In this document: positions 53,675 through 63,687 of the stretch, one piece after another
Position numbering within the stretch: position 1 is the first letter of the stretch
Layout: every line of letters starts with the position of its first letter
Assembly: GCA_016841325.1 (NCBI GenBank)
Contig: JAENZJ010000001.1
Span: 186,001 to 250,000, forward strand
Reading direction: 5' to 3'
Source: Thermincola carboxydiphila
GTDB taxonomy: Bacteria > Bacillota > Thermincolia > Thermincolales > UBA2595
DNA length: 64,000 bases
Program-made: the position numbers and the translations under genes
Notes under the pieces: generated by a model
Database searches by the model: none
What the model was told of the DNA's origin: nothing
What the model saw: only the letters and a program-made list of their open reading frames with translations

Positions 53675-55624
53675 GTGAAACCGCTGATAAATACTGCAAT
53701 TATCGGAAATGGCAGGATTCTGGCCGCACTAAGTTCCAAAGGCGGGCTGCACAGGTTCTTCTGGCCTCAGATAGATAATGCCCAGCATATTAACCATACC
53801 TGGGCTGCAGTTTTAACCCCGGCTTTTGGTGACCGGGCGATCAGGCTTGATGACGAGGGAAACTGGGTTTATTCCCAGGAGTATGTCAGTGATACCGGGA
53901 TCCTGCAGACAACAGCAAGGTCCAAGAGGGGCGGCCTTCTGGTCATTTCCCGGGACTTCGCCTGCCCGGACAGGGACATTGTCTGCCGCAGTTTTGAGGT
54001 TAAAAACTGTTCTGACAGGCCTCTGCCGGTGGTGTTTCTGTTTTATGCCTCAATGCATCTCAATGAGAGCCCCCAATATAATGCCACCAGGTTTGACCAT
54101 GATGAGGACATTTTGTTTCATTACAGGCAGGACATATGGTTTGCCATTGCCGGTGACAGGGAAACTGACGACTTCCAGTGCGGTATAGGAAGCGAATATG
54201 CATTATCTGGCAATTTTGACGGCAACAGTGTGGCTATGTCTCCTGACGGATGCCAGGCATGGAACCTGAGAACCCTGGAACCGGGGCAGACATCTCACCT
54301 GGCGGTTTTTATCACTGCAGGGCATAACAGGCAGGAAGCAGAGGATAATATAATATATGCCCGGAAAACAGGGTGGGACAATTTGCTGCAAGAAACGGCA
54401 GAGTTTTGGGAACATTACCTGGGGCAGGCATATATCCCTGCAGGGGCAGGGCCTGAGGTGGTTACACTGTATCAGCGCTCTGTTATGGTATGTAAACTCC
54501 TGATGAACCGGGATACCGGGGGAATTATTGCGGCCCCGGAATTTGATGAGCATTATACCCGGTGTGGAGGTTATGCATATGTCTGGGGGCGGGATGCGGC
54601 CATGATAGCTTATGCCATGCTGAAGGCGGGGTACCCGGGCTATGCCAGGGATTTTTTCCGCTGGGCGGCCAGGAACCAGTATCCTACGGGGGAATGGCCC
54701 CAGCGGCAGTATACCTCCGGGCAGCTGGCCCCGGGCTGGGGGGACCAGGTGGACTCAACCGGGGCAGTGATATGGGGCATTTACCAGTACTGCAAAGAAA
54801 CATGGGACCATGCGTTTTTAGGGGAAGTTTGGCCTGCGGTCATGCGGGCCGGGGAATATTTGGAGAAGTGGATAAGTGAAGAATCGGGTTCTTCACGGAT
54901 GTCATGGGACCTTTGGGAAGAACGCTTCGGCGAGCATGCCTATTCATGTGCTGCGGTCTGTGGCGGACTTAAGGCAGCAGGATTGCTGGCCAAAACGTTT
55001 GGAGAGTTTGATATTGCACTTAAGTGGCTGGAAACGGCAAAGGTCTTTGGGGAAAATATTGCCGCCTATTTCTGGGATCCCGCCCGGGAGAGGTTTATCA
55101 GGTCAGGATGGATGGCCGTCAGGTGGGAGGAGTTTGAAGACAGGAAAAGTAACGGCTTCCGGGTCAGGGAGGTTATCGGTAACAAGGGGTATATTTCCTA
55201 TGAATATTTTGGAGATGATACCGCCGATGCCAGCCTGCTGGGGCTGACCGTACCTTTTGGAGTGGTCCTGCCGGAAGATGCAAAGATGGTTAAAACAGTG
55301 GAACACCTGGAGACAGCCCTGACAAATCCGGATACCGGCGGAATCCGGAGATATGCCACCGACAGTTATATTGGCGGTAATCCCTGGGTCTTAACAACCC
55401 TTTGGCTGGGGATGTACTATGGGTCCAGGGGGGACTGGGAGAAAGCAGCCGGGTTTGTCCGCTGGACCCTGGAGCACCGCACTTCACTGGGCTTCCTTCC
55501 GGAACAGGTAGACCGCAATACGGGACAAACCGCCTGGGTAGTGCCCCTGGCATGGTCCCATGCGATGTTCATACTCTTGGTGAACATGTTTGCCGAAGCC
55601 GGGCAGACTTCGTATTTAGCCTGA
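53675..55624 (+). CDS. Glycoside hydrolase family 15 (glucoamylase-type)
   Basis: Predicted inverting exo-alpha-glucosidase of 649 residues, without a signal peptide, so cytoplasmic. An N-terminal beta-sandwich (IGNGRILAALSSKGGLHRFFWP) precedes the (alpha/alpha)6 barrel with GGYAYVWGRDAAMIAYAML. The two catalytic acids fit DLWEERFGEHAYS and LPEQVD. Likely substrates are maltodextrin, glycogen or trehalose. GTG at 53675 follows AAAGGGGGCAGG. Works with the debranching enzyme next door. Confidence 0.85.
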   Translation: MKPLINTAIIGNGRILAALSSKGGLHRFFWPQIDNAQHINHTWAAVLTPAFGDRAIRLDDEGNWVYSQEYVSDTGILQTTARSKRGGLLVISRDFACPDRDIVCRSFEVKNCSDRPLPVVFLFYASMHLNESPQYNATRFDHDEDILFHYRQDIWFAIAGDRETDDFQCGIGSEYALSGNFDGNSVAMSPDGCQAWNLRTLEPGQTSHLAVFITAGHNRQEAEDNIIYARKTGWDNLLQETAEFWEHYLGQAYIPAGAGPEVVTLYQRSVMVCKLLMNRDTGGIIAAPEFDEHYTRCGGYAYVWGRDAAMIAYAMLKAGYPGYARDFFRWAARNQYPTGEWPQRQYTSGQLAPGWGDQVDSTGAVIWGIYQYCKETWDHAFLGEVWPAVMRAGEYLEKWISEESGSSRMSWDLWEERFGEHAYSCAAVCGGLKAAGLLAKTFGEFDIALKWLETAKVFGENIAAYFWDPARERFIRSGWMAVRWEEFEDRKSNGFRVREVIGNKGYISYEYFGDDTADASLLGLTVPFGVVLPEDAKMVKTVEHLETALTNPDTGGIRRYATDSYIGGNPWVLTTLWLGMYYGSRGDWEKAAGFVRWTLEHRTSLGFLPEQVDRNTGQTAWVVPLAWSHAMFILLVNMFAEAGQTSYLA

Positions 55625-55681
55625 TAATGATCCGATGTTTATTAACGCTGGTCAGGTTTGACTCTGATTGGAGGGCATAAG

Positions 55682-57673
55682 ATGATTTTTGGCCGTAATG
55701 AACTGGGGGCATATGAACACAATACCGGCAGGCAGTGGCTGGTCGCCAACGGGTTGGGGGGGTTTGCCTCATCAACTGTCGTTGGTGCAAATACCAGCAA
55801 ATATCACGGGCTACTTTTTGCCTCCCTGAAACCCCCTGTGGAGAGGACCCTGCTGTTGGCCAAACTGGAGGAAGAGGTAAGGATAGGGGGAGAGACTTAT
55901 CTCCTGGGCTGCAACCGGACGGGAACAGGTATTTATCCTGAAGGGTACAATTACCTGCATGCTTTTGAACTGCGGCCTTTTCCCACATATACTTATGCCA
56001 TAAAAAATGTCATCCTGGAAAAAACGGTCTTTATGGTCCGGGAGACAAACATTACCATTGTCAGGTATACTGTCTATTCCGGCAGCGCTGACCCGGTCAG
56101 GGTCAGGGTAACCCCTTTGGTTAACTGCAGGCATTATCACCACACTGTGCGCAAAAATGACTGGTCATTTAACCAGGAAACAGGGCAGAAGTCTGTGGTT
56201 ATTGAAGCATACCCGGGAGCGCCAAGATTGCGTCTCTATTCAGACCGGGCAACATATCACAAGGGGAGCGGGTACTGGTTTGAGGGGATGTTTTATGTTC
56301 AGGAGGCGGAAAGAGGGCTGGACCCCTGGGAAGACCATTTTATGCCGGGCAGCTTTGAGGTGGCGCTATCTGACGGGGAATCCTTCAGTATCATCGCTTC
56401 AGTGGCAGAAGAAAGAGATGTTACCAATCCGCTGCTGGAGCAGGTAGGCGCTGAACGCCGCCTGGCCGGTATTATTGAGCAGCTGGGATTTAATGAGGAG
56501 TTTGTCAACAGGCTGGTCCTGGCTGCAGATACATTTATTGTGCGCAGGGAATCAACCGGGGCCAGTACTGTTATTGCCGGGTACCCCTGGTTTACCGACT
56601 GGGGCCGGGATACCATGATAGCTCTGCCGGGGCTGACCCTGGTGACCCGGAGGTTTGCAGAGGCCAGGGAGATCCTGAAGACCTTTGCCAAATACTGTGC
56701 AGACGGCCTGATTCCAAACATGTTTCCCGACCAGGGGGGAGAGCCGCTGTACAATACAGTTGACGCTTCACTGTGGTTTTTCCACTCTGTCTATAAATAC
56801 CTTCAATATACGGGGGACCATAAATTTATTAAAAATGAGATTTATCCTGTCCTCAGGGAAATTATCAGGAATTACCGCCAGGGAACGAAATTTAATATCG
56901 GGATGGATGATGATGGCCTGGTTTATGCCGGTGAACAGGGTGTCCAGCTTACCTGGATGGATGCCAAGGCCGGTGACTGGGTAGTGACTCCGAGGCACGG
57001 AAAACCGGTTGAAATCAATGCCCTGTGGTATAATGCCCTTGAGGTTATACTGCGCCTGGCCGGTGCATACCGTGATAACGGAGATGATTTTGACAGCCTG
57101 GCTGCCAGGGTCAGGAACAGTTTTGTAAACCGGTTTTGGAACCCGGAACAAAAGTGCCTCTATGATGTAATTACCGGAAACGGTAAGGATGCATCGGTCC
57201 GGCCCAACCAGATTTTTGCGGTTTCCCTGCCTTTCTCACCACTGGACCACGGCAAACAGGTCCATGTGGTGAATACAGTATGGCGTGAGCTTTATTTTTC
57301 TTATGGGCTGAGGAGCCTGTCCCCCGGGGACAGTGAGTACCACGGAAGGTACTGTGGTGATGTCGTCGGGAGGGATTCGGCTTATCACCGGGGAACGGGA
57401 TGGGGCTGGCTGGCCGGCCCGTTTATAACTGCTTTCCGGAAAGTACATGACTACTCTCCTGAGAGCAAAGTGATTGCAGAACGCTTTATGATGCCCTTTA
57501 AGGCTCACCTGAGGGACCACGGTATAGGGTCGATATCTGAGGTTTTTGACGGTGACCCGCCGCACCAACCCAGGGGCTGTTTTTCCCAGGCCTGGAGTGT
57601 TGCTGAGGTCCTGCGGGCTTATGTTGAAGATATACTCGTAAAGTTACCGAATAAAGGGGGAATGATGTTATGA
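55682..57673 (+). CDS. Amylo-alpha-1,6-glucosidase (glycogen debranching enzyme)
   Basis: A 663-residue debranching enzyme. The N-terminal domain (RQWLVANGLGGFASSTVVGA, NTSKYHGLLFA) is the bacterial GDE N-terminal signature, and the (alpha/alpha)6 catalytic domain has VIAGYPWFTDWGRDTMIALP, YNTVDASLWFFHSVYKYL and LTWMDAKAGDWVVTPRHGKP with the catalytic acids. It cleaves alpha-1,6 branch glucose. ATG at 55682 lies 7 bases after GGAGGG. The stop overlaps the next start (ATGA-type), so expression is coupled. Confidence 0.9.
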   Translation: MIFGRNELGAYEHNTGRQWLVANGLGGFASSTVVGANTSKYHGLLFASLKPPVERTLLLAKLEEEVRIGGETYLLGCNRTGTGIYPEGYNYLHAFELRPFPTYTYAIKNVILEKTVFMVRETNITIVRYTVYSGSADPVRVRVTPLVNCRHYHHTVRKNDWSFNQETGQKSVVIEAYPGAPRLRLYSDRATYHKGSGYWFEGMFYVQEAERGLDPWEDHFMPGSFEVALSDGESFSIIASVAEERDVTNPLLEQVGAERRLAGIIEQLGFNEEFVNRLVLAADTFIVRRESTGASTVIAGYPWFTDWGRDTMIALPGLTLVTRRFAEAREILKTFAKYCADGLIPNMFPDQGGEPLYNTVDASLWFFHSVYKYLQYTGDHKFIKNEIYPVLREIIRNYRQGTKFNIGMDDDGLVYAGEQGVQLTWMDAKAGDWVVTPRHGKPVEINALWYNALEVILRLAGAYRDNGDDFDSLAARVRNSFVNRFWNPEQKCLYDVITGNGKDASVRPNQIFAVSLPFSPLDHGKQVHVVNTVWRELYFSYGLRSLSPGDSEYHGRYCGDVVGRDSAYHRGTGWGWLAGPFITAFRKVHDYSPESKVIAERFMMPFKAHLRDHGIGSISEVFDGDPPHQPRGCFSQAWSVAEVLRAYVEDILVKLPNKGGMML

Positions 57674-58743
57674 ATAACGTGAATGACCTCAACAGTGTTG
57701 AAAGGATTGAGACTAATGATCCCGGCCGGATGCTGGATGCCCTGTGGAGAATGCCGGAACAGTGTGAGGAAGCCCTGGCAATAGGCCGGAAGACTGAAAT
57801 ACCTTCCGGATATGCCTCTGTTTCCAATATAGTGGTGACAGGGCTCGGAGGGTCAGCCATCGGGGGTGATTTCCTGCGCCTGTACATAGCCGAAAAAACA
57901 GGGGTACCGGTGATCGTAAACCGGGACTATACCCTGCCTGCATTTGTTGACAGCAAAACACTGGTGTTCGCGGTCAGTTATTCCGGCAATACCGAAGAGA
58001 CTCTCAGTGCATATGCCCAGGCCAGGGAGACAGGCGCCAGGATAGTAGCCCTGACCAATGGAGGGAAGCTGCGCCGGTTGGCTGAAGATGACGGTTATCC
58101 GGTGATAGTTGTACCTGCCGGGATATCACCAAGGGCTGCAACCGGATACCTGTTAATTCCCACTCTGACGGTATTGGAAAAACTGGGGCTGATCAGCGGC
58201 CTGGACGCTGAACTGGATGAACTGACCCGTACCCTGAGGTCCCTCAGGGAGGAACTGCAGCCTAAAGTCCCTGTTGAACAGAATCCTGCCAAACAAATAG
58301 CGACCAGATTTTATGGTAAAATACCGGTAATCTGGGGAGCTGCAGGCAGCACTGAGGTAGTTGCCATGAGGTGGAAAGGTCAGGTGAATGAAAACGGTAA
58401 AGCGCCGGCTTACTGGAACGTCTTCCCTGAACTAAACCACAATGAGATCGTGGGTTTTGAAGAACCCTCAGCCCTGCTGGGGCAGCTGGAAATTGTAATT
58501 CTCAGGGACAGCGGGGATCATCCCCGGGTTCAGAAGCGCATGGAAATAAGTAAAGATATTATCAAAGATGTGGTCAGTGGTATCACTGAGGTATGGTCCC
58601 GGGGCGAGGGGCGCCTGACCAGGATGTTTTCCCTGACCTATATAGGCGACTATGTCAGTGTCTACCTGGCAACCCTATATGGCATTGACCCCACACCGGT
58701 TAGAAATATTGACCACTTAAAGCAAAAACTGGCGCACAGCTAG
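57670..58743 (+). CDS. Bifunctional phosphoglucose/phosphomannose isomerase
   Basis: Interconverts glucose-6-P or mannose-6-P with fructose-6-P, 357 residues. Two SIS domains are seen: IVVTGLGGSAIGGDFLRLY with FAVSYSGNTEETLSAYAQA, and IPVIWGAAGSTEVVAMRWKG with FPELNHNEIVGFE. The C-terminal histidine of DPTPVRNIDHLKQKLA fits the PGI/PMI group. Overlap of 4 bases with the debranching gene. It feeds glucose released by the block into glycolysis. Confidence 0.9.
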   Translation: MNNVNDLNSVERIETNDPGRMLDALWRMPEQCEEALAIGRKTEIPSGYASVSNIVVTGLGGSAIGGDFLRLYIAEKTGVPVIVNRDYTLPAFVDSKTLVFAVSYSGNTEETLSAYAQARETGARIVALTNGGKLRRLAEDDGYPVIVVPAGISPRAATGYLLIPTLTVLEKLGLISGLDAELDELTRTLRSLREELQPKVPVEQNPAKQIATRFYGKIPVIWGAAGSTEVVAMRWKGQVNENGKAPAYWNVFPELNHNEIVGFEEPSALLGQLEIVILRDSGDHPRVQKRMEISKDIIKDVVSGITEVWSRGEGRLTRMFSLTYIGDYVSVYLATLYGIDPTPVRNIDHLKQKLAHS

Positions 58744-58785
58744 CGCCCCTGGGACGTGTTGATGATAAGGGAGAGGTGAACTGCC

Positions 58786-59529
58786 ATTAAACTGGAACTT
58801 AAAGCGGACTTACATATTCATTCTGTTGCCAGCGGACATGCATACAGTACTATAGGAGAAATAGCCGCTGCGGCCCGGGACAGGGGACTTCAGATGGCAG
58901 CTATTACCGATCACGGGCCGGCAATGCCGGGAGGCCCCCACTTTTATCATTTTGGTAACCTGCGGGTTCTGCCCCCTGAAATCGGGGGCGTCAGGATCCT
59001 TAAAGGTGTTGAGGCCAATATAATTAATGATAAAGGGGACCTTGACCTGGACAGGTACTATCTTGAAAGGCTGGACGTGGTCCTGGCTGGCTTTCATGCC
59101 AGGTGTTTCGGCTCTTCGGTCAGGGAGGACTGTACCAGGGCCCTGCTGAATGCCATGGAGAACCCCCTGGTAGATATCATTGTCCATCCCGGAAATCCTG
59201 AATTCCCGCTGGACTATGAGGCTGTAGTCAGGAAAGCAGCTGAAAAAGGCATTCCCCTGGAGATAAATAACAGTTCTTTTTGCGGCAGCCGTAGGGGAAG
59301 TTCTGCCAACTGCTCCAATATAGCCCGGATGATAGCTGCTTATGGCGGACCCGTGGTTATTGGGAGTGATGCTCACTTCGCTGAAGATGTGGGCCGTTTT
59401 GATTATGCCGTCGAAACTGTAATAGTGGCAGGTATCCGGGAGGAACAGGTGTTAAACACTTCTGTGGAGAAAGTACTGAATTACCTGAGCAGAAAGAAAA
59501 ATGACACAACTGATGCCATTGAAAAATGA
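58786..59529 (+). CDS. PHP domain phosphatase, YcdX-like, with apparent ATT start
   Basis: A 247-residue metal-dependent phosphoesterase. Motifs match YcdX: DLHIHSVASGHAYSTIGE, AITDHGPAMPGGPHFYHF, ILKGVEANI, GFHARCFG, VHPGNPEFPLD, EINNSSFCGSRRGSS and GSDAHFAEDVGRFD. The first ATG (58894) would remove the first metal-binding motif. No ATG, GTG or TTG lies between it and the in-frame stop at 58777. GAGAGGTGA is 6 bases before ATT 58786, giving a start that fits YcdX length (about 245). CTG 58792 is the other choice. Confidence 0.8.
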   Translation: MKLELKADLHIHSVASGHAYSTIGEIAAAARDRGLQMAAITDHGPAMPGGPHFYHFGNLRVLPPEIGGVRILKGVEANIINDKGDLDLDRYYLERLDVVLAGFHARCFGSSVREDCTRALLNAMENPLVDIIVHPGNPEFPLDYEAVVRKAAEKGIPLEINNSSFCGSRRGSSANCSNIARMIAAYGGPVVIGSDAHFAEDVGRFDYAVETVIVAGIREEQVLNTSVEKVLNYLSRKKNDTTDAIEK

Positions 59530-59544
59530 TAAAAGGTGATACCA

Positions 59545-60498
59545 TTGCATGATGAATTTTTGATTGGAATAGACCTTGGCGGTACAAACATAAAAGGCGC
59601 CCTGCTCGATATAAATGGGGGGATTATTGAAAAAAAGGAGATCCCCACTCTGGCTAATACGGGGCCTGAAGCAGTTGCCGGCAGGATTGCCGGGATGATA
59701 ACAGAACTTGAGATTACAGCCAGGGAGAGGTCTAAGGGTGTAACCGGTGTGGGCATAGGGGTGCCTGGGCAGCCTGAGCGCAGTACAGGAGACGTTATTT
59801 TTGCCCCTAACCTTTACTGGAGAAATGTCCCCCTGGTTAAATACCTCCGCAGGAAAACTGCGCTGCCGGTATTTTTGGAGAATGATGCCAATGTGGCAGC
59901 TTTGGGGGAACAATGGCGCGGTGCCGGTCAGGGTTCGGCAAATATGGTCATGGTGACAATCGGTACCGGCATAGGCGGCGGAATTGTTCTTGACGGGTGC
60001 CTGTACACGGGAGCTAACGGGGCAGCCGGTGAACTGGGGCATACGGTTATTGAGCCGGGAGGGCCCCAGTGCAGTTGTGGCCGCAGGGGATGCCTGGAAA
60101 CCCTGACTTCGGCAACAGCCATGGTCAGGATGGCCCGGGAAGCCATGGACAGGGGCGTCATTACCGAACTTTTCCGGGAGGAGAACCTAGAGGCCAGGGA
60201 TATCATTATGGCAGCCCGGGCCGGGGACAGGCTGGCCCTGGAGATAGTGGAAAAGGCGGCATATTACCTGGGAATAGGGCTGGGCAATATTATAAACATC
60301 CTGAACCCGGACACCATTGTCATTGGTGGTGGTGTTTCCAGGGCCGGGGAACTGCTGTTTGAACCCCTGTGCCGGGCGGCCCGGGAAAACTGCCTGGAAT
60401 CTGCCGGCAGTATTGTCAGGATAGTCCCGGCCCAACTGGGCAATGATGCCGGCTTTGTAGGGGCCGCGCAGCTGGTGCTGCAAAATACAAAAAGGTGA
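59545..60498 (+). CDS. ROK family glucokinase
   Basis: Phosphorylates glucose with ATP, 317 residues. The phosphate loop IGIDLGGTNIKGALLD opens the protein; VENDANVAALGE-like LENDANVAALGEQWRGAG, GTGIGGGIVLDG, GELGHTVIEPGGPQCSCGRR and the zinc motif CSCGRRGCLE follow. TTG at 59545 has AAGGTGAT 5 bases upstream; GTG 59536 lies within that site. Glucose from GH15 and debranching is the probable substrate. Confidence 0.9.
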   Translation: MHDEFLIGIDLGGTNIKGALLDINGGIIEKKEIPTLANTGPEAVAGRIAGMITELEITARERSKGVTGVGIGVPGQPERSTGDVIFAPNLYWRNVPLVKYLRRKTALPVFLENDANVAALGEQWRGAGQGSANMVMVTIGTGIGGGIVLDGCLYTGANGAAGELGHTVIEPGGPQCSCGRRGCLETLTSATAMVRMAREAMDRGVITELFREENLEARDIIMAARAGDRLALEIVEKAAYYLGIGLGNIINILNPDTIVIGGGVSRAGELLFEPLCRAARENCLESAGSIVRIVPAQLGNDAGFVGAAQLVLQNTKR

Positions 60499-60580
60499 AA
60501 ATGGATAAAATACCTCACGGACATTTTATTGTGTCAGCCGGTTATTTCCAATGTCAGCCGATTTAAGTGAGGTGTTTTTT

Positions 60581-61324
60581 ATGGAGTTTTTTGCTGACTG
60601 GCACACTCATTCCAGTTATAGTGACGGAAGGGGCACAATCGCGGAAAATGCGGAGGCGGCCCTGGCCAGGGGTCTGTGCGAGCTGGCCATAACAGATCAC
60701 GGTCCCGGTAATATCGGGACAGGAGTTAAAAACGGAGCCGCCTATTTTGATATTATTGATGAGGTCAGGGAAGTTGCCGAAAGGTATCCTGAACTTACCA
60801 TAAAGGTCGGCGCAGAGGCAGATATTACCGGGAGTGACGGGGCTATAGATGTTCCCCGGAAAGTCCGGGACAAGCTGGATATCCTGATTGTGGGCTTGCA
60901 CCCTTATGTTGTGCCTTCCTCTCTGGAAGGGGCCTGGTCGGTGGTGGGCATTAATCGGCTGGCCGGTATAAGCAGGGGGATGCGTGAAAGGGCTCGGACA
61001 GCCAATACCAAAGCCCTTAAAGAAGCAGTATACAGGTATGATGTGGACTTTATCAGTCATCCGGACCTGAAAATGCCGGTTGATGTTGGTGAACTGGCTG
61101 AGACCTGTGCTGCCTGCAATACGGCTATCGAAATAAATACCGGTCACCACTATGACAAAGAAGACCTGGTGAGAGCGGCATTAAAAACAGGTGTTAACTT
61201 TGTTGTCTGCAGTGATGCCCATTTCCCGTCATCGGTCGGGGAACTGCAGGAGGGGGCCGCAGTCCTGAAAAAGTTCGGGGTTCCCCGGGAGAGGGTATTA
61301 AATGCCGTAAAGAGAGAGTGTTAA
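60581..61324 (+). CDS. PHP domain protein
   Basis: A 247-residue PHP phosphoesterase, paralogous to the one at 58786. Motifs: FADWHTHSSYSDGRGT, AITDHGPGN, VGAEADITGSDG, IVGLHPYV, FISHPDLKMP, EINTGHHYDKED and CSDAHFPSSVGE. The metal-binding histidines and aspartates are complete. ATG 60581 lies 8 bases after GTGAGGTG; the longer frame from 60551 is not needed. Substrate unknown, perhaps a sugar phosphate or histidinol-phosphate-like ester. Confidence 0.85.
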   Translation: MEFFADWHTHSSYSDGRGTIAENAEAALARGLCELAITDHGPGNIGTGVKNGAAYFDIIDEVREVAERYPELTIKVGAEADITGSDGAIDVPRKVRDKLDILIVGLHPYVVPSSLEGAWSVVGINRLAGISRGMRERARTANTKALKEAVYRYDVDFISHPDLKMPVDVGELAETCAACNTAIEINTGHHYDKEDLVRAALKTGVNFVVCSDAHFPSSVGELQEGAAVLKKFGVPRERVLNAVKREC

Positions 61325-61414
61325 ATAGCATAAAAAGAGGGTGTCAAAGCAGTTTTGAAGGAGAAACGGTTTTGGCGACGAAATAGTCAGTAACCGATAA
61401 TATGGGGTGGAGAA

Positions 61415-62293
61415 ATGAATGATATAAAATTTGTAATTGTAACCGGGCTGTCGGGAGCGGGGAAAACCCAGGCCATATGGTGTCTGGAGGACCTCGGGTT
61501 CTTCTGTGTGGATAACCTGCCTCCGACCCTGATTCCCAAATTTGCCGAACTTTGTGCACAATCAGAAGGGAAAATAAATAAAATAGCATTGGTAGTTGAT
61601 ATCAGGGGCGGCGGATTCTTTGATGCAGTATATGATTCCCTGGAAAATCTTAAATCACTGGGGATCAAGTGTGAAATTCTGTTCCTGGATGCATCTGACG
61701 AGACCCTGGTAAGGAGGTTTAAGGAATCACGGCGGCGCCATCCCCTTGGTACCCATGGCAGGGTCCTGGAGGGTATTCGGGAAGAGCGGCTGAAGCTGGA
61801 AGAACTGAAAGGCAAGGCCAGTAAGGTGATAGACACCTCCAATCTCAGCAACAAGCAGCTTAAGGAACAAATAACCCTGCTTTACGGAGGAGAAAATGAA
61901 GAACACAACCTGAACATAAATGTAATGTCTTTCGGATACAAGTACGGGATACCGATGGATGCTGACCTGGTCTTTGATGTCAGGTTCCTGCCCAATCCTC
62001 ATTATATTGAGGAGCTCAGGCCGCTCACCGGCAATGACCCCCAGGTTCAGGAATATGTACTTGATTCTCCTGTCAGCAGGACTTTTATGAGAAAATTTTC
62101 CGGCCTGATTAAATTCCTCATCCCCCATTACATCAAAGAAGGGAAGACCAGCCTGGTTATAGCCATTGGCTGTACCGGCGGGCAGCACCGTTCGGTTACA
62201 CTTGTCAACAGGCTGTTTGAATCCCTGAAATCCAGCAACTACCTGGTTAACAAAAGACACCGCGACCTGGAGAAAAACACGTCAGGGGTGTAA
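61415..62293 (+). CDS. rapZ: RNase adapter / nucleotide-binding protein RapZ (YvcJ)
   Basis: A 292-residue P-loop protein. Walker A is [18 protein letters not shown], then [13 protein letters not shown], the C-terminal domain has [23 protein letters not shown], and [19 protein letters not shown] is the diagnostic end. In E. coli it guides RNase E to GlmZ; in Bacillus YvcJ is a nucleotide-hydrolysing protein of less clear role. GGGGTGGAG precedes ATG. yvcK follows after 3 bases. Confidence 0.95.
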   Translation: MNDIKFVIVTGLSGAGKTQAIWCLEDLGFFCVDNLPPTLIPKFAELCAQSEGKINKIALVVDIRGGGFFDAVYDSLENLKSLGIKCEILFLDASDETLVRRFKESRRRHPLGTHGRVLEGIREERLKLEELKGKASKVIDTSNLSNKQLKEQITLLYGGENEEHNLNINVMSFGYKYGIPMDADLVFDVRFLPNPHYIEELRPLTGNDPQVQEYVLDSPVSRTFMRKFSGLIKFLIPHYIKEGKTSLVIAIGCTGGQHRSVTLVNRLFESLKSSNYLVNKRHRDLEKNTSGV

Positions 62294-62296
62294 TGT

Positions 62297-63595
62297 ATGG
62301 AGAGACTTAAATGGCTTTACCCCGGTTTGCGGATTAAGCGCTGGATGTTTCTGGCTTTTGCCGGGGCTGTCTGTTTTGGTGCCGGGGTAATACTGGTGAC
62401 AAACAAGTTGCACCATATTCTTCAGGGGTTTCCCCTGGAAACAGGGCTCCTCCTTCTTGCAGCAGGAGCTTTTATGGTGTGCATCGGGACGCGAAACACC
62501 CTGAATTCAATAATACGGGCCCTGGCTCCGGGGAGAGAGGAGGATGTTGCCGGACTTATCTACCGCGAGCATCACCTCAAGCGGGGGCCCAAAGTCGTTG
62601 TCGTCGGTGGGGGGACCGGTCTTTCGGTGCTGCTCCGGGGCTTGAAAAAATACACCAGCAATATTACAGCCATTGTTACCGTTGCCGATGACGGGGGCAG
62701 TTCCGGAAAGCTGCGCGGTGAATTTGGGATCCTGCCTCCGGGAGATATTCGGAACTGCCTGGTGGCCCTGGCAGATAAGGAGACATTGATGGAAGATCTG
62801 TTTCAGCACCGGTTTTCCAATGGTTATGGCCTGGCGGGACACAGTATGGGAAACTTGCTGCTAACAGCAATGACCCAGGTGGTTGGAGATTTTGGGACAG
62901 CAGTGAGGGAGATGAGCAAGGTACTGGCTGTCAGGGGTCAGGTTTTGCCGGCCACCCTGAAGAACTGCAGCCTCTGTGCCGAACTCGAAGATGGCAGCAT
63001 TATTGAGGGTGAATCAAAGATCCCGCGTACAGGTAAAAAGATTAAGCGGGTATTCCTGAAACCGGGAGACTGTGAACCTGTACCGGAAGCTTTTCGGGCT
63101 ATCGCAGGCGCCGACCTGATTATCCTGGGTCCGGGAAGCCTGTATACCAGCGTGATCCCTAACCTCCTGGTACGGGGCATGGCTGATGCCATCGCCGCTT
63201 CCCCGGCAGTAACGGTATATGCCTGCAACATTATGACACAACCGGGTGAGACCGATGGCTTCACGGCATCTGACCACATCAGGGCGATTCACCGCCATGC
63301 CGGGTCAGGGTTGATTGATTATGCCATCGTCAATGTTCAGGAAATCCCCCGGAGGCTGCTGCGGAAGTATCAAAAGGACGGCGCTGTTCCGGTTAAGGCT
63401 GACCTGAGACAGATAGAAGAAATGAAAGTAAAACCCGTTAAAGAGGACCTGGTTTTCGAGAGCGATTTGGTACGCCATGACCCGGTCAAACTGGCGGAAT
63501 CAGTGATGGGGCTTATCGGTCAACTTGGGCTGGGTCAGGAGAAATCCCTGCTGCCGGGGCTGTTTCAGGTAAGGCAAAAGGCAAAAGGGGTGTAG
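62297..63595 (+). CDS. yvcK: YvcK-type gluconeogenesis factor with N-terminal membrane segments
   Basis: A 432-residue CofD-like protein. Two hydrophobic segments near residues 18-36 and 48-65 precede the core: KVVVVGGGTGLSVLLRGLK, TVADDGGSSGKLRGEFGILPPGD, SMGNLLLTAM, LGPGSLYTSVIPNLL. YvcK binds UDP-sugars and is needed for growth on gluconeogenic carbon and for cell-wall balance; the N-terminal membrane anchor is found in many Clostridia. AGGGGTG lies 6 bases before ATG at 62297. The usual next gene, whiA, is absent. Confidence 0.93.
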   Translation: MERLKWLYPGLRIKRWMFLAFAGAVCFGAGVILVTNKLHHILQGFPLETGLLLLAAGAFMVCIGTRNTLNSIIRALAPGREEDVAGLIYREHHLKRGPKVVVVGGGTGLSVLLRGLKKYTSNITAIVTVADDGGSSGKLRGEFGILPPGDIRNCLVALADKETLMEDLFQHRFSNGYGLAGHSMGNLLLTAMTQVVGDFGTAVREMSKVLAVRGQVLPATLKNCSLCAELEDGSIIEGESKIPRTGKKIKRVFLKPGDCEPVPEAFRAIAGADLIILGPGSLYTSVIPNLLVRGMADAIAASPAVTVYACNIMTQPGETDGFTASDHIRAIHRHAGSGLIDYAIVNVQEIPRRLLRKYQKDGAVPVKADLRQIEEMKVKPVKEDLVFESDLVRHDPVKLAESVMGLIGQLGLGQEKSLLPGLFQVRQKAKGV

Positions 63596-63687
63596 GTGCA
63601 CCATATTATGACAAAATTTGCAATGTGAGAAGGAAATAAAAATATTTTGTCGAAAATAAAATACGTGTTACGAGTTTTAACTAAAAT

